From Candidatus Binatia bacterium (GTDB lineage: Bacteria; Desulfobacterota; Binatia; Bin18): a stretch of DNA of 64,000 nt. This document shows positions 54,255 to 62,778 of this stretch, piece after piece (positions within the stretch are counted from its first letter, which is position 1; each line of letters opens with the position of its first letter). Under the pieces are notes generated by a model, which ran no database searches, had not been told where the DNA came from, and saw nothing but the letters and a program-made list of their open reading frames with translations. The position numbers were made by a program, and so were the translations under genes. Where the stretch lies: the NCBI GenBank assembly GCA_951812575.1, contig OX638322.1:496001-560000 (forward strand), read 5' to 3'.

Positions 54255-55010
54255 TCACCCTCTCCCAATAAACGGCATTTTGGTGGCCATGACGGTCATG
54301 AACTGCACGTTGGCGTCGAGCGGCAGGTTGGCCATGTACACCACCGCCTGGGCGACGTGTTCTACATCGAATGTCGGCTCGGCGGCGACCGTGCCGTTCG
54401 GTTGCGGGACGCCGCGTTGCATGACCGCGGTCATGTCGGTCCCGGCGTTACCGATATCGATCTGGCCGCAGGCAATGTCGTACTTGCGCCCGTCAAGTGA
54501 GGTCGATCTGGTCAGGCCGGTCATGGCGTGCTTGGTCGAGGTGTAGGGGGCGGAATTGGGACGCGGTACATGGGCCGAGATAGAGCCGTTGTTGATGATA
54601 CGACCGCCCCGGGGGTCCTGGTCTTTCATGATCTTGAAGGCTTCCTGGGTGCAGATAAACGCGCCGGTCAGATTGACGTCCACAACAGCCTTCCACTGTT
54701 CATAGGGTAGTTCTTCCAAGGGGATGGGTGGAGCACCAATGCCGGCGTTGTTGAATAACACGTCGAGCCGACTAAAGGTCGCTTGGGTTGTGGCAAACAG
54801 GGTACGAATGGCGTCGGGGTCGCTGACATCGGTGGGCGCAACGAGCGTCTGCGTCTCGCTGCCGGCCTCTTTTGCCGTTGCTTCCAGCAGTTCGGCCCGC
54901 CGCCCGGCCAAGACAACGGCATAGCCTTCCCGGACAAGCGCCAGGGCACTAGCCTTGCCAATTCCGGTGCCCGCTCCTGTGATGAGGGCGACCTTGGTGT
55001 GTGTACTCAT
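54255..55010 (-). CDS. Short-chain dehydrogenase/reductase
   Basis: A 251-residue classical [23 protein letters not shown] is the cofactor-binding glycine motif, [14 protein letters not shown] and the active-site YTSTK (YxxxK) are present with a serine upstream ([12 protein letters not shown]). It oxidises or reduces an alcohol/carbonyl with NAD(P). It is the last gene of an eight-gene leftward run ending here. AGGAGAGC precedes the ATG. Confidence 0.88.
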   Translation of the reverse strand: MSTHTKVALITGAGTGIGKASALALVREGYAVVLAGRRAELLEATAKEAGSETQTLVAPTDVSDPDAIRTLFATTQATFSRLDVLFNNAGIGAPPIPLEELPYEQWKAVVDVNLTGAFICTQEAFKIMKDQDPRGGRIINNGSISAHVPRPNSAPYTSTKHAMTGLTRSTSLDGRKYDIACGQIDIGNAGTDMTAVMQRGVPQPNGTVAAEPTFDVEHVAQAVVYMANLPLDANVQFMTVMATKMPFIGRG

Positions 55011-55039
55011 GGGTGTGCTCTCCTTTGCGTGTGGGCCGG

Positions 55040-55090
55040 AGAGGGAAACCCACCCCGGCCCCTTGGGCCACCCCTCCCGAGAGGGAATTT
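55040..55090. repeat. Partial copy of the CCACCCCGG repeat
   Basis: GAAACCCACCCCGGCC then CCTTGGGCCACCCCTCCC and GAGAGGGAA repeat the core of the elements at 13309-13365 and 14480-14537, but without the 9-bp tandem units. It lies between the SDR gene and the upstream luciferase-like gene. Confidence 0.7.
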
Positions 55091-55102
55091 GAGAAAGGGC
55101 AT

Positions 55103-56119
55103 TTACCGTGAAAAGGACTCCAGGATTTTATCCCGATAGTGGTCGCGTTGTTCTTGGGTTGTACCGGTGTTGGGGACGGCGAGAATGGTCGTGTCGAGCA
55201 GCCCTTCGCGCTCGTTCAGCTTTGCGCGGACGCGGTCAATCGGACCGACCGCGCAAAAGGCATCGACCATTTCATTTGGAATCAAATCAAAGCCTTTGTC
55301 CTTGTCTGGGGTCTTCTGGAGCGCCCTGACCTTTTCAACCGTTTCGCTAAAGCCGTGCGCGATAAAAATATCATCGTAAATCCGAGCCCAGATGCTGAAC
55401 AGCATGGCCCCCGCGCCGACCCGGTGGGCGGTCGCCAGATCGTCGTCAATGACCACAAAGCACTGGCCCAGAACCTCAACATCGGAGCGGCTACGACCGG
55501 CCCGGTCGAGCCCGGTTTTGAGCGGTGGCAGGATATTATCGCGGACATGCTGCGGCGAGAACATCGGATTCCCGATGAGGCCGTCACCCAGCTCACCCGT
55601 CAGGGCGGCCATACGCGGTTTGACCGCGGCAACATAGATGGGCACCCGTGGCCGTGGCTTCGGATTCGGACGTGGGAAGAAGTTACGGGCGCGGATATTG
55701 TAGAACTTGCCCTCGTAGTTCACCTCGCCACCCGGCTCGGCCTTATCCATAATGAGATGCAGGACCTCAATATACTCCCGCATTTGACTGACCGGTTTGC
55801 CCGCGTCCTGTCCGGCGTACCAGTTGTTGTTGCGGTGTTGGTGGGCAACTCCCAGGCCGAGCGTGAACCGGCCCTGACTCAGCAGGTCGAGGTCCAGAGC
55901 CTGAAAGGCGAGCATCACTGGGCTGTGATTAAAGGCCAGCACCACGCCGGCGCCGATTTTTATCGTCTGAATATTGGGCGCGATGCCGGCCAGGGGAATG
56001 AGCGCGGAATTGGTCAACTCGGCCTGCCACAGAGAATCAAATCCTGCGGCCTCATATTTCTTTACCCAGCCGACCATTTCGTCGTGGGCGGCGGCGGCGA
56101 GAAACATTGAGTATTTCAT
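55103..56119 (-). CDS. LLM-class flavin-dependent oxidoreductase (copy 5)
   Basis: A 338-residue luciferase-like monooxygenase. Seen: [60 protein letters not shown] and [23 protein letters not shown] 56119 has AAGGAA upstream; a longer frame lacks a start signal. It is in the eight-gene run next to a nitroreductase, consistent with catabolism of a nitro- or halogenated compound (inference). Confidence 0.87.
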   Translation of the reverse strand: MKYSMFLAAAAHDEMVGWVKKYEAAGFDSLWQAELTNSALIPLAGIAPNIQTIKIGAGVVLAFNHSPVMLAFQALDLDLLSQGRFTLGLGVAHQHRNNNWYAGQDAGKPVSQMREYIEVLHLIMDKAEPGGEVNYEGKFYNIRARNFFPRPNPKPRPRVPIYVAAVKPRMAALTGELGDGLIGNPMFSPQHVRDNILPPLKTGLDRAGRSRSDVEVLGQCFVVIDDDLATAHRVGAGAMLFSIWARIYDDIFIAHGFSETVEKVRALQKTPDKDKGFDLIPNEMVDAFCAVGPIDRVRAKLNEREGLLDTTILAVPNTGTTQEQRDHYRDKILESFSR

Positions 56120-56199
56120 GCGTGAATTCCTTCCATAAAAAGACAGGGGCGCAGCGTGCTGCGCCCCTCCACAAAAACAAACAATAGAGCGGCGGATGA

Positions 56200-56856
56200 C
56201 TACGCCGGCGGTTCGTGCTGTCCCCACTGATCAAAGTGGGTCACTTGGGACACAGGGCGACGGGTGACCGGTCCGAATTTTCCCGAAGGAAAACCGATCG
56301 GAATGGTTGCCACCACACCATACTCGAACGGGATTCCCAGGCGCTCCTGCAACTCGTCTTCAAACATCTGGTGCATGGTCGTCAGGCTCGCCCCCAGACC
56401 AAGCGCGCGACAAGCCAGCAAGATGTTCTGCACGCAAGGATAGATGGAGCCGTAGGAGGGCGGGGCCTTGCCTTCGCGTTTTTCCGCGGGCACGGAAAAC
56501 GGCCAATCTCGTTTGCCGCAGACCAGCAGCAGGACGGGTGCTTCGTGCATATGTTCAGCCAGGTGCATCGCGGCCCGAACAGTCCGAGCCCAGGACGATT
56601 TATCGCTCGGGTCAACCTTCAGGGCGTTACCGAAGCGATCCAGCATGGCTTGATGATAGCGTTCCTGAAAAAACTTCTTGTTGTCCGGGTCCTGGAGCAC
56701 CACAAACGCCCAGGCCTGAAGATTCTGCCCGCTGGGTGCTCGTATCCCGGCGTCAAGAATTTTCCGTATCATCTCTGTCGGGACGGGGTCGGATTTGAGC
56801 CGCCGCATTGCCCGCATTGAGTGTATGGTTTCAAAGACCCCCATTTCTTCGGCCAT
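56200..56856 (-). CDS. Nitroreductase family protein
   Basis: A 218-residue FMN-dependent oxidoreductase. MRAMRRLKSDPVPTEMIRKI, GIRAPSGQNLQAWAFVVLQD and YPCVQNILLACRALGLGASL are the FMN-binding stretches of the nitroreductase family, which reduces nitro groups, quinones or enones. ATG 56856 has GAAGGAGG upstream. It lies between luciferase-like and acyl-CoA dehydrogenase genes of the same run. Confidence 0.9.
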   Translation of the reverse strand: MAEEMGVFETIHSMRAMRRLKSDPVPTEMIRKILDAGIRAPSGQNLQAWAFVVLQDPDNKKFFQERYHQAMLDRFGNALKVDPSDKSSWARTVRAAMHLAEHMHEAPVLLLVCGKRDWPFSVPAEKREGKAPPSYGSIYPCVQNILLACRALGLGASLTTMHQMFEDELQERLGIPFEYGVVATIPIGFPSGKFGPVTRRPVSQVTHFDQWGQHEPPA

Positions 56857-56884
56857 CGTATTCCTCCTTCTCGGTTCAGGACCG

Positions 56885-58030
56885 TTACACACCCTTGAGT
56901 AAGTGTTTGGCAATGATTATGCGTTGAATCTGAGACGTGCCCTCATAAATCTGGAGCAGTTTGGCGTCGCGCATCAGCTTTTCCACCGGATACTCGCTGA
57001 AATAGCCATAGCCGCCGAAAATCTGGACCGCGTTGGTGGTGATCTGCATGGTCCGGTCGGCACCGAACGCCTTAGCATAGCTGGACACAATGGACGAGGG
57101 CGCGCCCTGGTCGAGCAGCCAGGCGGCTTTATAGGTCAGGAGCCGCATGGCTTCGAGTTCGATCGCCATATCGGCCAGCATGAACTGGACGGCCTGAAAA
57201 TTGGCGATGGCCTGGCCAAAGGCCTCCCGCTGCTGAGCGTACTTGACCGATTCGTCCAGCGCACGTTGGGAGATGCCGATGGCAAAGGCGCCCACCTCGG
57301 GCCGGCTGCGGTCAAACGTCCGCATGGCGATCTTGAAGCCCTGGCCTTCCGACCCGACCAAGCCGGCGCGCGGCACCTTGACGTCCTCAAACACGATCTC
57401 CGCGGTGTCTGACGCCCGCTGGCCCATCTTGTCGTGCATGCGGTTGGCCGTCACGCCAGGGGAATCGGCCGGCAGTACAAAGCACGACACCCCCCGATGG
57501 CCCTGGCTTTTATCCTCGGTCGCAAAAGTCACATACCAGTGCGCGACCGAGCCGTTGGAGATAAAATGTTTTGTTCCGTTGAGGACAAAATCATCGCCAA
57601 CCTTGCGATAGGTTGTTGAGATCGACGCGGCGTCAGAGCCGGCACCGGGCTCAGTCAGGGCAAAGGCGGCGTAGACCGGCTCGGAGATGAGCTGGCCAAG
57701 ATAGGTCTTTTTCTGTTCCTCGCTCCCCGCCACCAGGAGGGGCGTGGTCGCCAGATTATTGGCCACCATATTGAGCGCCATACCCGCACAGCCGTAGACA
57801 ATCTCTTCATCAATCAGGCAGGTATCAAACACCTCAAGTCCCAGGCCGCCATACTGGGTTGGCACGAGCGGGTTGAGGATGCCCAGCTCCCAGGCTTTGC
57901 GGCAGACATCGTCCGGGAACTCCTGCTCTTTGTCGTATTTTGCCGCAACTGGAATCATCTCCTCAACGGCAAACTTGTGGACCGTGTCTTTGAGTTGTTG
58001 TTGTTCCGAGGTCAGTTCAAAGCCGTACAC
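56885..58030 (-). CDS. Acyl-CoA dehydrogenase family protein
   Basis: A 381-residue short/medium-chain type acyl-CoA dehydrogenase. AAFALTEPGAGSDAASISTT is the flavin-binding loop; FGGYGYFSEYPVEKLMRDAK and IYEGTSQIQRIIIAKHLL form the canonical C-terminus, where the first glutamate of YEGTSQ is the usual catalytic base. It is in the eight-gene run, 28 bp upstream of the nitroreductase gene. Matches the butyryl-/isovaleryl-CoA dehydrogenase branch in form. Confidence 0.93.
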   Translation of the reverse strand: MYGFELTSEQQQLKDTVHKFAVEEMIPVAAKYDKEQEFPDDVCRKAWELGILNPLVPTQYGGLGLEVFDTCLIDEEIVYGCAGMALNMVANNLATTPLLVAGSEEQKKTYLGQLISEPVYAAFALTEPGAGSDAASISTTYRKVGDDFVLNGTKHFISNGSVAHWYVTFATEDKSQGHRGVSCFVLPADSPGVTANRMHDKMGQRASDTAEIVFEDVKVPRAGLVGSEGQGFKIAMRTFDRSRPEVGAFAIGISQRALDESVKYAQQREAFGQAIANFQAVQFMLADMAIELEAMRLLTYKAAWLLDQGAPSSIVSSYAKAFGADRTMQITTNAVQIFGGYGYFSEYPVEKLMRDAKLLQIYEGTSQIQRIIIAKHLLKGV

Positions 58031-58079
58031 GATGGACTCTCCTTATGCTCTCTGAATAATCAACGCGTGATAGCACACA

Positions 58080-59072
58080 TTATTGTAGCCATGGTAAACA
58101 ACCGGCCTCTTCCAGAATGGGGTCCAAAGCCGCTTGCTCTTCGACTTTCGCGTACCGTTCCCGCAGAACGCGAAACGACCGGGCGTGATATTTCTGCGTG
58201 CCCTGGGAATACTCCGTGCCACGCAGCATGACCGAAAACGTCTCTTGACCGGCCGCCAGGGCCTGGGCGTTGGCCGCAGTCCAGGGCAGAAAGGTCTGAC
58301 CGATTTCTTTGAGGATGGGTTTCAGCGTTGGGGCCAGGTCGTCCCAGGTCTCTAACGCGCCCTCATCCTTGGGGTCCAGCATCTGTAGCGCCCAGGAGAG
58401 GACGTTCGGGGCCACCGCCCGCATGATCGTGCCGGCCGAGGGATCGGTGGAACATTGGTGCAACTGAGCGGCCAGACCAAAATCGCCAAACGTGGGCCGG
58501 CCCCCGAACAGATACATGCGTTGGGCGAGGTGCGGTTCGAGCAGTGCCAGCAGACGATCGAAGGAAGACTCGATATGCTCCCGGGTCTGCTCGCTTGAGC
58601 CAACAAAAGACAGGCGCGGGACCATACGCGTCCGGATTTGCTCGGTCGCCGCCACATATTCTTCCTCACTCAGCCCCGGCCGGGTCAGGCGCGCAATGCG
58701 TTCAGCCGTGGATTTCTGGTCGGGGGCATACGTCCAGCGGTAGTGAAACATCTGCTTATTGCCCCACTCGTCGCCATACTCTTCGATCAGGGCGGACAGG
58801 AAGGCCAGGGTCGGATCGCTCGGATAAATGGACGGCTCGGGCTGGAGTTTCTCAAAATGCTCCATGATGGGCGTGGAATCCTGCATACCCTGTCCGTCCG
58901 GGGTGACGACGAGCGGCACCAGGGGCAGCTTGGCGTAGCGCGCGAATTCTTCCTGGTTGGTGGAATCGCGGGCGACCCATTCATGCGGAATCTGCTTGTA
59001 CCGAAAATAGGCCCGGACTTTTAAGGAGTAGGGCGACAGCTCGACACCAAAGAGACGGTAGGCTTGGGACAT
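58080..59072 (-). CDS. Glutathione S-transferase family protein
   Basis: A 330-residue protein with an N-terminal thioredoxin-like GST domain (YRLFGVELSPYSLKVRAYFR) and a long helical C-terminal domain. It is longer than typical GSTs (~210), with about 100 extra residues in the C-terminal half. GSTs conjugate glutathione to electrophiles, including halogenated compounds, or act as lyases. Its place between an enoyl-CoA hydratase and an acyl-CoA dehydrogenase in a run with a haloalkane dehalogenase supports a detoxification role (inference). Confidence 0.83.
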   Translation of the reverse strand: MSQAYRLFGVELSPYSLKVRAYFRYKQIPHEWVARDSTNQEEFARYAKLPLVPLVVTPDGQGMQDSTPIMEHFEKLQPEPSIYPSDPTLAFLSALIEEYGDEWGNKQMFHYRWTYAPDQKSTAERIARLTRPGLSEEEYVAATEQIRTRMVPRLSFVGSSEQTREHIESSFDRLLALLEPHLAQRMYLFGGRPTFGDFGLAAQLHQCSTDPSAGTIMRAVAPNVLSWALQMLDPKDEGALETWDDLAPTLKPILKEIGQTFLPWTAANAQALAAGQETFSVMLRGTEYSQGTQKYHARSFRVLRERYAKVEEQAALDPILEEAGCLPWLQ

Positions 59073-59104
59073 ATCATCCTCACGCGGACCTGATTGAGAC
59101 CCGG

Positions 59105-59893
59105 CTATTGCCCGTTAAAGCGGGGCGCGCGTTTCTCCAGGAAGGCCGCAATGCCTTCTTTGCCGTCGTCGGTCTTGGCGCGCGTGGCAATGGACTGGGT
59201 CTCGTTTTCCATCTGGGTTTCAAGCGTTTCCGTCCAACCGCTGTGGAGGAGCCGTTTGGCGCCCCCGAACGCGCCGGTTGCCCCCGAGGCGAGATCGGTG
59301 GCCAGTTTTTCCGCCTCGGCCAGCAAATCCGCGTCCGGGACAACACGGTTCACAATGCCCCAGGCTTCGGCTTCCTGGGCTGACAGCAGCCGGTTGGTGA
59401 CCGCCAGTTCAAAGGCCCGTTTCATGCCGACGATGCGCGGCAGGAAATAGGTCGAAGAGCCGTCCGGAGTCAGCCCGGCGCGCGTATAGGCCATGGTGAA
59501 TTTGGCCGACTCGCCGGCAAAAACAATGTCACATGAGCACGCCAGGCTCATGCCCGCTCCCGCGGCTGTGCCGTTCACCGCCCCGATCAACGGGGCGTCC
59601 ATACGGGCAAAACGCGACACTGCGCCGTGCAGATAGGTGGTCACTTCTTTCATATGGGCGGGCAGTTGGTCGCCCTGGGCAGCAAAGCTTTTCAGGTCCC
59701 CACCGGCGCAGAACATGCGGCCGTTGCCGGTCATGACAGCGGCTCGAATATCCGCATCTTCGTCGCATTCGAGCGACACCTGCATCAGATCGCGCGCTAG
59801 GTCGATATTGAGCGCGTTCGCGGCATCCGGCCGGTTTAATGTAATGATTGCGATCTGGTCTTTTTTTTCAAATTGCAGGGCGGTGTAGGTCAT
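59105..59893 (-). CDS. Enoyl-CoA hydratase/isomerase family protein (copy 3)
   Basis: A 262-residue crotonase-family protein. GNGRMFCAGGDLKSFA and VNGTAAGAGMSLACSCDIVF are the oxyanion-hole motifs. RAGLTPDGSSTYFLPRIVG follows, which lacks the second catalytic acid of classical hydratases but matches PaaG-like isomerases. ATG 59893 has GGAGG in front; the frame upstream to 60115 is not real. It is 26 bp after the haloalkane dehalogenase gene. Confidence 0.88.
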   Translation of the reverse strand: MTYTALQFEKKDQIAIITLNRPDAANALNIDLARDLMQVSLECDEDADIRAAVMTGNGRMFCAGGDLKSFAAQGDQLPAHMKEVTTYLHGAVSRFARMDAPLIGAVNGTAAGAGMSLACSCDIVFAGESAKFTMAYTRAGLTPDGSSTYFLPRIVGMKRAFELAVTNRLLSAQEAEAWGIVNRVVPDADLLAEAEKLATDLASGATGAFGGAKRLLHSGWTETLETQMENETQSIATRAKTDDGKEGIAAFLEKRAPRFNGQ

Positions 59894-59919
59894 GCGGTCC
59901 TCCGTCAGACGAAGCGGTT

Positions 59920-60807
59920 CTAGAGTCCTCGTAAAAGATCGGCTATGGCTTGCCCGATTTCCTGCGGCGCGTCTTCCTGAATAAAGTGCGAACCCGTGAC
60001 AGTGATTTCTTTTTGATTCGGCCAGGCACGGCAATACTCGCGTTGCGAGCCGGTCAGGAGCGCCCCGGGGTCGGCATTCACAAAGAGCTTGGGTACATCG
60101 CTGGTTGACAACCACTGCCCGTATTGTTCGACGATCTCAACCACGTCGGGCGGCTCGCCCTCAATCGGAATCTGACGCGGCCAGGTCAACGTGGGCCGGC
60201 GCGACTCGCCCGGCTCGGTGTAGGGCTTGCGGTAGACGGCCATTTCTTCTTCGGTCAGTTTCCGCACCACGCTGCCGGGCAGCACCCGCTCGACAAAGAC
60301 GTTATGCTGGAGCACCATCTCCTCCCCGGCGGGCGAACGAAAGCCCTGAAAGACCTTGCGCGCGGCCTCGGGGAAGGTCTGCCACGTCAGGGGACACACA
60401 ATGGCCTCCATATAGACCAGGGCCTTGAGGCTGTCCTGATGACGGCAGGCCCAGTGGAAACCCAGGGCCGAGCCCCAGTCGTGGACCACCAGGGTGACGT
60501 TCTTCGTGTGCTGGTCGAGCCCAAGCGCGTCAAACCAGGCATCCAGATAGCGGGCGTGATCAACAAAGCGGTAGGAGCCGGCGGGGTTCTTGCCCGAATC
60601 GCCCATGCCGATCAGGTCGGGCGCCAGGCAACGCGCACTACCTTCGACCTCGGCAATAATGTTGCGCCACAGATACGAAGAGGTCGGGTTGCCGTGCAGA
60701 AACACGACCGGGTCGCCGCTACCAGTATCGACATAGGCCAGCTCACTATCGAGCACGGCTACCCGTTTTCGTTCATACGGATCGTTAGCTGAAATAGACT
60801 GACTCAT
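59920..60807 (-). CDS. dhaA: Haloalkane dehalogenase
   Basis: A 295-residue alpha/beta hydrolase that hydrolyses carbon-halogen bonds of haloalkanes, giving an alcohol and halide. VFLHGNPTSSYLWRNII (halide-binding asparagine), VVHDWGSALGFHWA (nucleophile aspartate and halide-binding tryptophan), the acid in VYMEAIVCPLTW and the histidine in GSHFIQEDAPQE together give the LinB/DhaA-type (HLD-II) pentad. FVNADPGALLTG also matches this class. It lies in the eight-gene run; GGAG is present upstream. Confidence 0.93.
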   Translation of the reverse strand: MSQSISANDPYERKRVAVLDSELAYVDTGSGDPVVFLHGNPTSSYLWRNIIAEVEGSARCLAPDLIGMGDSGKNPAGSYRFVDHARYLDAWFDALGLDQHTKNVTLVVHDWGSALGFHWACRHQDSLKALVYMEAIVCPLTWQTFPEAARKVFQGFRSPAGEEMVLQHNVFVERVLPGSVVRKLTEEEMAVYRKPYTEPGESRRPTLTWPRQIPIEGEPPDVVEIVEQYGQWLSTSDVPKLFVNADPGALLTGSQREYCRAWPNQKEITVTGSHFIQEDAPQEIGQAIADLLRGL

Positions 60808-60844
60808 ACTGTTCTCCTCAAAAGTTTTCTCTCCCCTGTCGTTA

Positions 60845-60882
60845 TTCCCTCTCCCCCAAGGGGAGAGGGCCAGGGTGAGGGG
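60845..60882. repeat. Short dispersed hairpin repeat, copy 2
   Basis: Reverse complement reads CCCCTCACCCTGGCCCTCTCC then CCTTGGGGGAGAGGGAA, matching the element at 1058-1096 almost exactly. It stands between the LLM gene at 60888 and the dehalogenase start at 60807. Confidence 0.7.
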
Positions 60883-60887
60883 TCTTC

Positions 60888-61922
60888 CTACTCACTCGTC
60901 CCCGCAATATCCGCCATCAAGGCCAAGGCTTCGGGCTGACCCGACTGCACCATCATGGTGGAAACTCCGGCGGACTCCCAGACCTTGAAACGCTCGCGAA
61001 TCCGCTCCGGTGGGCCGCATAACGAAATTTCGTCGCACAGCTCATCCGGGACCAACTCGGTCGCCTCTTTTTTCCGGCCGGACAGATAGAGGTCCTGGAT
61101 CTCGGCCGCCACGTCGGCATAGCCATACTTCGAGACCATCTCATTATGGAAATTCCGGCCCTTGGCCCCCATGCCACCGACGTAGAGCGCCAGGGTCGGC
61201 TTGAGTTGGGCCAGGCAGTCTTTGACATCGTCTCCGATCACAACGGTACAACCGGCCAGAACCTCAAAGTTCTCCAGCGACTTGCCGTTGCCGGCCCGGG
61301 CAAAGCCCTTTTCCAGGTCGGACGTAAACATATCCATCCGATAGGGTGAGAACCAGATCGGCAGCCAGCCGTCGGCGAGTTCGGCCGTGATGCGGATGCT
61401 GAGCGGCTTCATGGTTGCCAGATAGACGGGCAGGCGGCGCGAGTGCAGGATCGACTTGAGGGGCTTGCCCAGCCCGCTGGCATCTTCTCCCTGATAGGGC
61501 AGTTGATACACTTTACCGTCTAACGAAACCGGCTCCTGGCGATCCCAGATCTTGTGCAGGATTTCCACGTATTCGCGGATGCGGGCGGCCGGGCGGCTGT
61601 AGGGCATGCCGTGCCAGCCTTCGATGACCTGCGGACCGGACATCCCCAGGCCGACGATCACCCGGCCGTTCGACAGGGCATCCAGGGTTGACATGGTCAT
61701 AGCGCACATCGCCGGTGTGCGGGCCGGAATCTGGAGAATCCCGGTACCAAGTTTTATCCGCGAGGTCTTGGCCGCCAGATAGGCCAGCGGCGTCACCGCG
61801 TCGGAGCCGTACGCCTCCGCGCTCCAGACGGAGTCATAGCCCAGTTTTTCAGCTTCAAGAATCATATCCAGGGGGAGCTCGACCCGGCCACCGGAATAGC
61901 CAATGCCTATTGCAAGTTTCAT
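60888..61922 (-). CDS. LLM-class flavin-dependent oxidoreductase (copy 6)
   Basis: A 344-residue luciferase-like protein. MKLAIGIGYSGGRVELPLDM, LGYDSVWSAEAYGSDAVTPL, IKLGTGILQIPARTPAMCAM and GRVIVGLGMSGPQVIEGWHG are typical of the F420-dependent-type LLM branch. AAAGGAG precedes the ATG. It is first in the run that includes the haloalkane dehalogenase. Substrate is unknown. Confidence 0.88.
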   Translation of the reverse strand: MKLAIGIGYSGGRVELPLDMILEAEKLGYDSVWSAEAYGSDAVTPLAYLAAKTSRIKLGTGILQIPARTPAMCAMTMSTLDALSNGRVIVGLGMSGPQVIEGWHGMPYSRPAARIREYVEILHKIWDRQEPVSLDGKVYQLPYQGEDASGLGKPLKSILHSRRLPVYLATMKPLSIRITAELADGWLPIWFSPYRMDMFTSDLEKGFARAGNGKSLENFEVLAGCTVVIGDDVKDCLAQLKPTLALYVGGMGAKGRNFHNEMVSKYGYADVAAEIQDLYLSGRKKEATELVPDELCDEISLCGPPERIRERFKVWESAGVSTMMVQSGQPEALALMADIAGTSE

Positions 61923-62029
61923 AGGAACTCCTTTCTTCAGGAGACTGTTTATATCGGACTGTCGGACACGCGGCTACTCGGGAAGGGGGAATCTTGACTT
62001 GAGAATATGGCTCGTTTGACAAAAGCCTC

Positions 62030-62054
62030 TTATGTGGTCACAATAACTACATAA
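62030..62054. promoter_or_regulatory. Possible operator of the Phd/PIN operon
   Basis: TTATGTGGT (62030-62038), seven bases and ACTACATAA (62046-62054) are an inverted repeat (8 of 9 positions) that overlaps the antitoxin start codon. TTGACA at 62016-62021 is a possible -35 in front of it. No ribosome-binding site is visible before the ATG. Confidence 0.55.
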
Positions 62055-62353
62055 TGCACAGTGAACCTCATCAAACAGTTGGCGCGCGCGAATTGAAAAC
62101 CCGGCTTGGAACGTACTTGCGCCAAGTACAACAAGGCAGAACCCTTGTTGTGACCGAGCGAGGCCGACCGGTTGCAGAACTGCGTCCGCTGAGCATCAAG
62201 ACCCAAGGCGAAGAGGCCCGCCTCGACGAACTTGTCGCTCTTGGCATACTTAGCCGAAAAGCAAAGGCCCCTTTTTCTCCCTTTACGCCCATTCGTATCA
62301 AAGATCCGCTTGTCTCAACGGCTATTATCGAAGACCGTGAGGATCGGTTTTGA
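62054..62353 (+). CDS. Phd/YefM-family antitoxin
   Basis: A 99-residue antitoxin. TVGARELKTRLGTYLRQVQQ and GRTLVVTERGRPVAELRPLS form the Phd/YefM N-terminal domain that binds DNA and neutralises the toxin. The C-terminus is basic and proline-rich. It overlaps the next gene by 4 bp (TTGA). The start has no ribosome-binding site, so translation may be leaderless. Confidence 0.9.
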   Translation: MHSEPHQTVGARELKTRLGTYLRQVQQGRTLVVTERGRPVAELRPLSIKTQGEEARLDELVALGILSRKAKAPFSPFTPIRIKDPLVSTAIIEDREDRF

Positions 62354-62775
62354 TTGATTACTTCGATGCCAGCGCTCTAGCGAAACGATACATTCATGAG
62401 CCGGAAAGCAATAGGGTCCGCCGCCTGCTCGCACAGAGTATTCCGGTCGTAAGCCGTCTGTCCGAATTTGAGGTTGCTTCAGCTATAGCTCGACGCTGCC
62501 GAGAAGGAAGCCTCTCTGTCGCTGACAGAGAACACGCTTTGGAGACTCTCCGTCAAGACCTCACTTCTTCGTGCTACGTTGTTGAACTCTCAGCCGCTAT
62601 CGGGCCGCTCGCGCACGAACTCTTTACCCGTACCTCGTTAAGAGCCGGAGATGCCATTCAGCTCGCTTCTTGCTTATATATCCAACGGAGATTAGGTCTC
62701 TCCATACGCTTTCTTGCATACGATGACCGTTTGAACGAAGCTGCTCAACGCGAAGGACTTTCTCTTGTGGTCTAA
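62350..62775 (+). CDS. PIN-domain toxin
   Basis: A 141-residue PIN-domain ribonuclease: YFDASALAKRY with the first acidic residue, SEFEVASAIAR with the second, RAGDAIQLASC and LAYDDRLNEAA with the third and fourth. Starts at TTG 62350, overlapping the antitoxin stop. Acts as the toxin of the pair, presumably on tRNA or mRNA. Confidence 0.9.
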   Translation: MIDYFDASALAKRYIHEPESNRVRRLLAQSIPVVSRLSEFEVASAIARRCREGSLSVADREHALETLRQDLTSSCYVVELSAAIGPLAHELFTRTSLRAGDAIQLASCLYIQRRLGLSIRFLAYDDRLNEAAQREGLSLVV

Positions 62776-62778
62776 CGG

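Noticed and set aside
59894..60115. N-terminal extension of the third enoyl-CoA hydratase
   Set aside because: It overlaps the haloalkane dehalogenase coding region; the ribosome-binding site and family start point to 59893.
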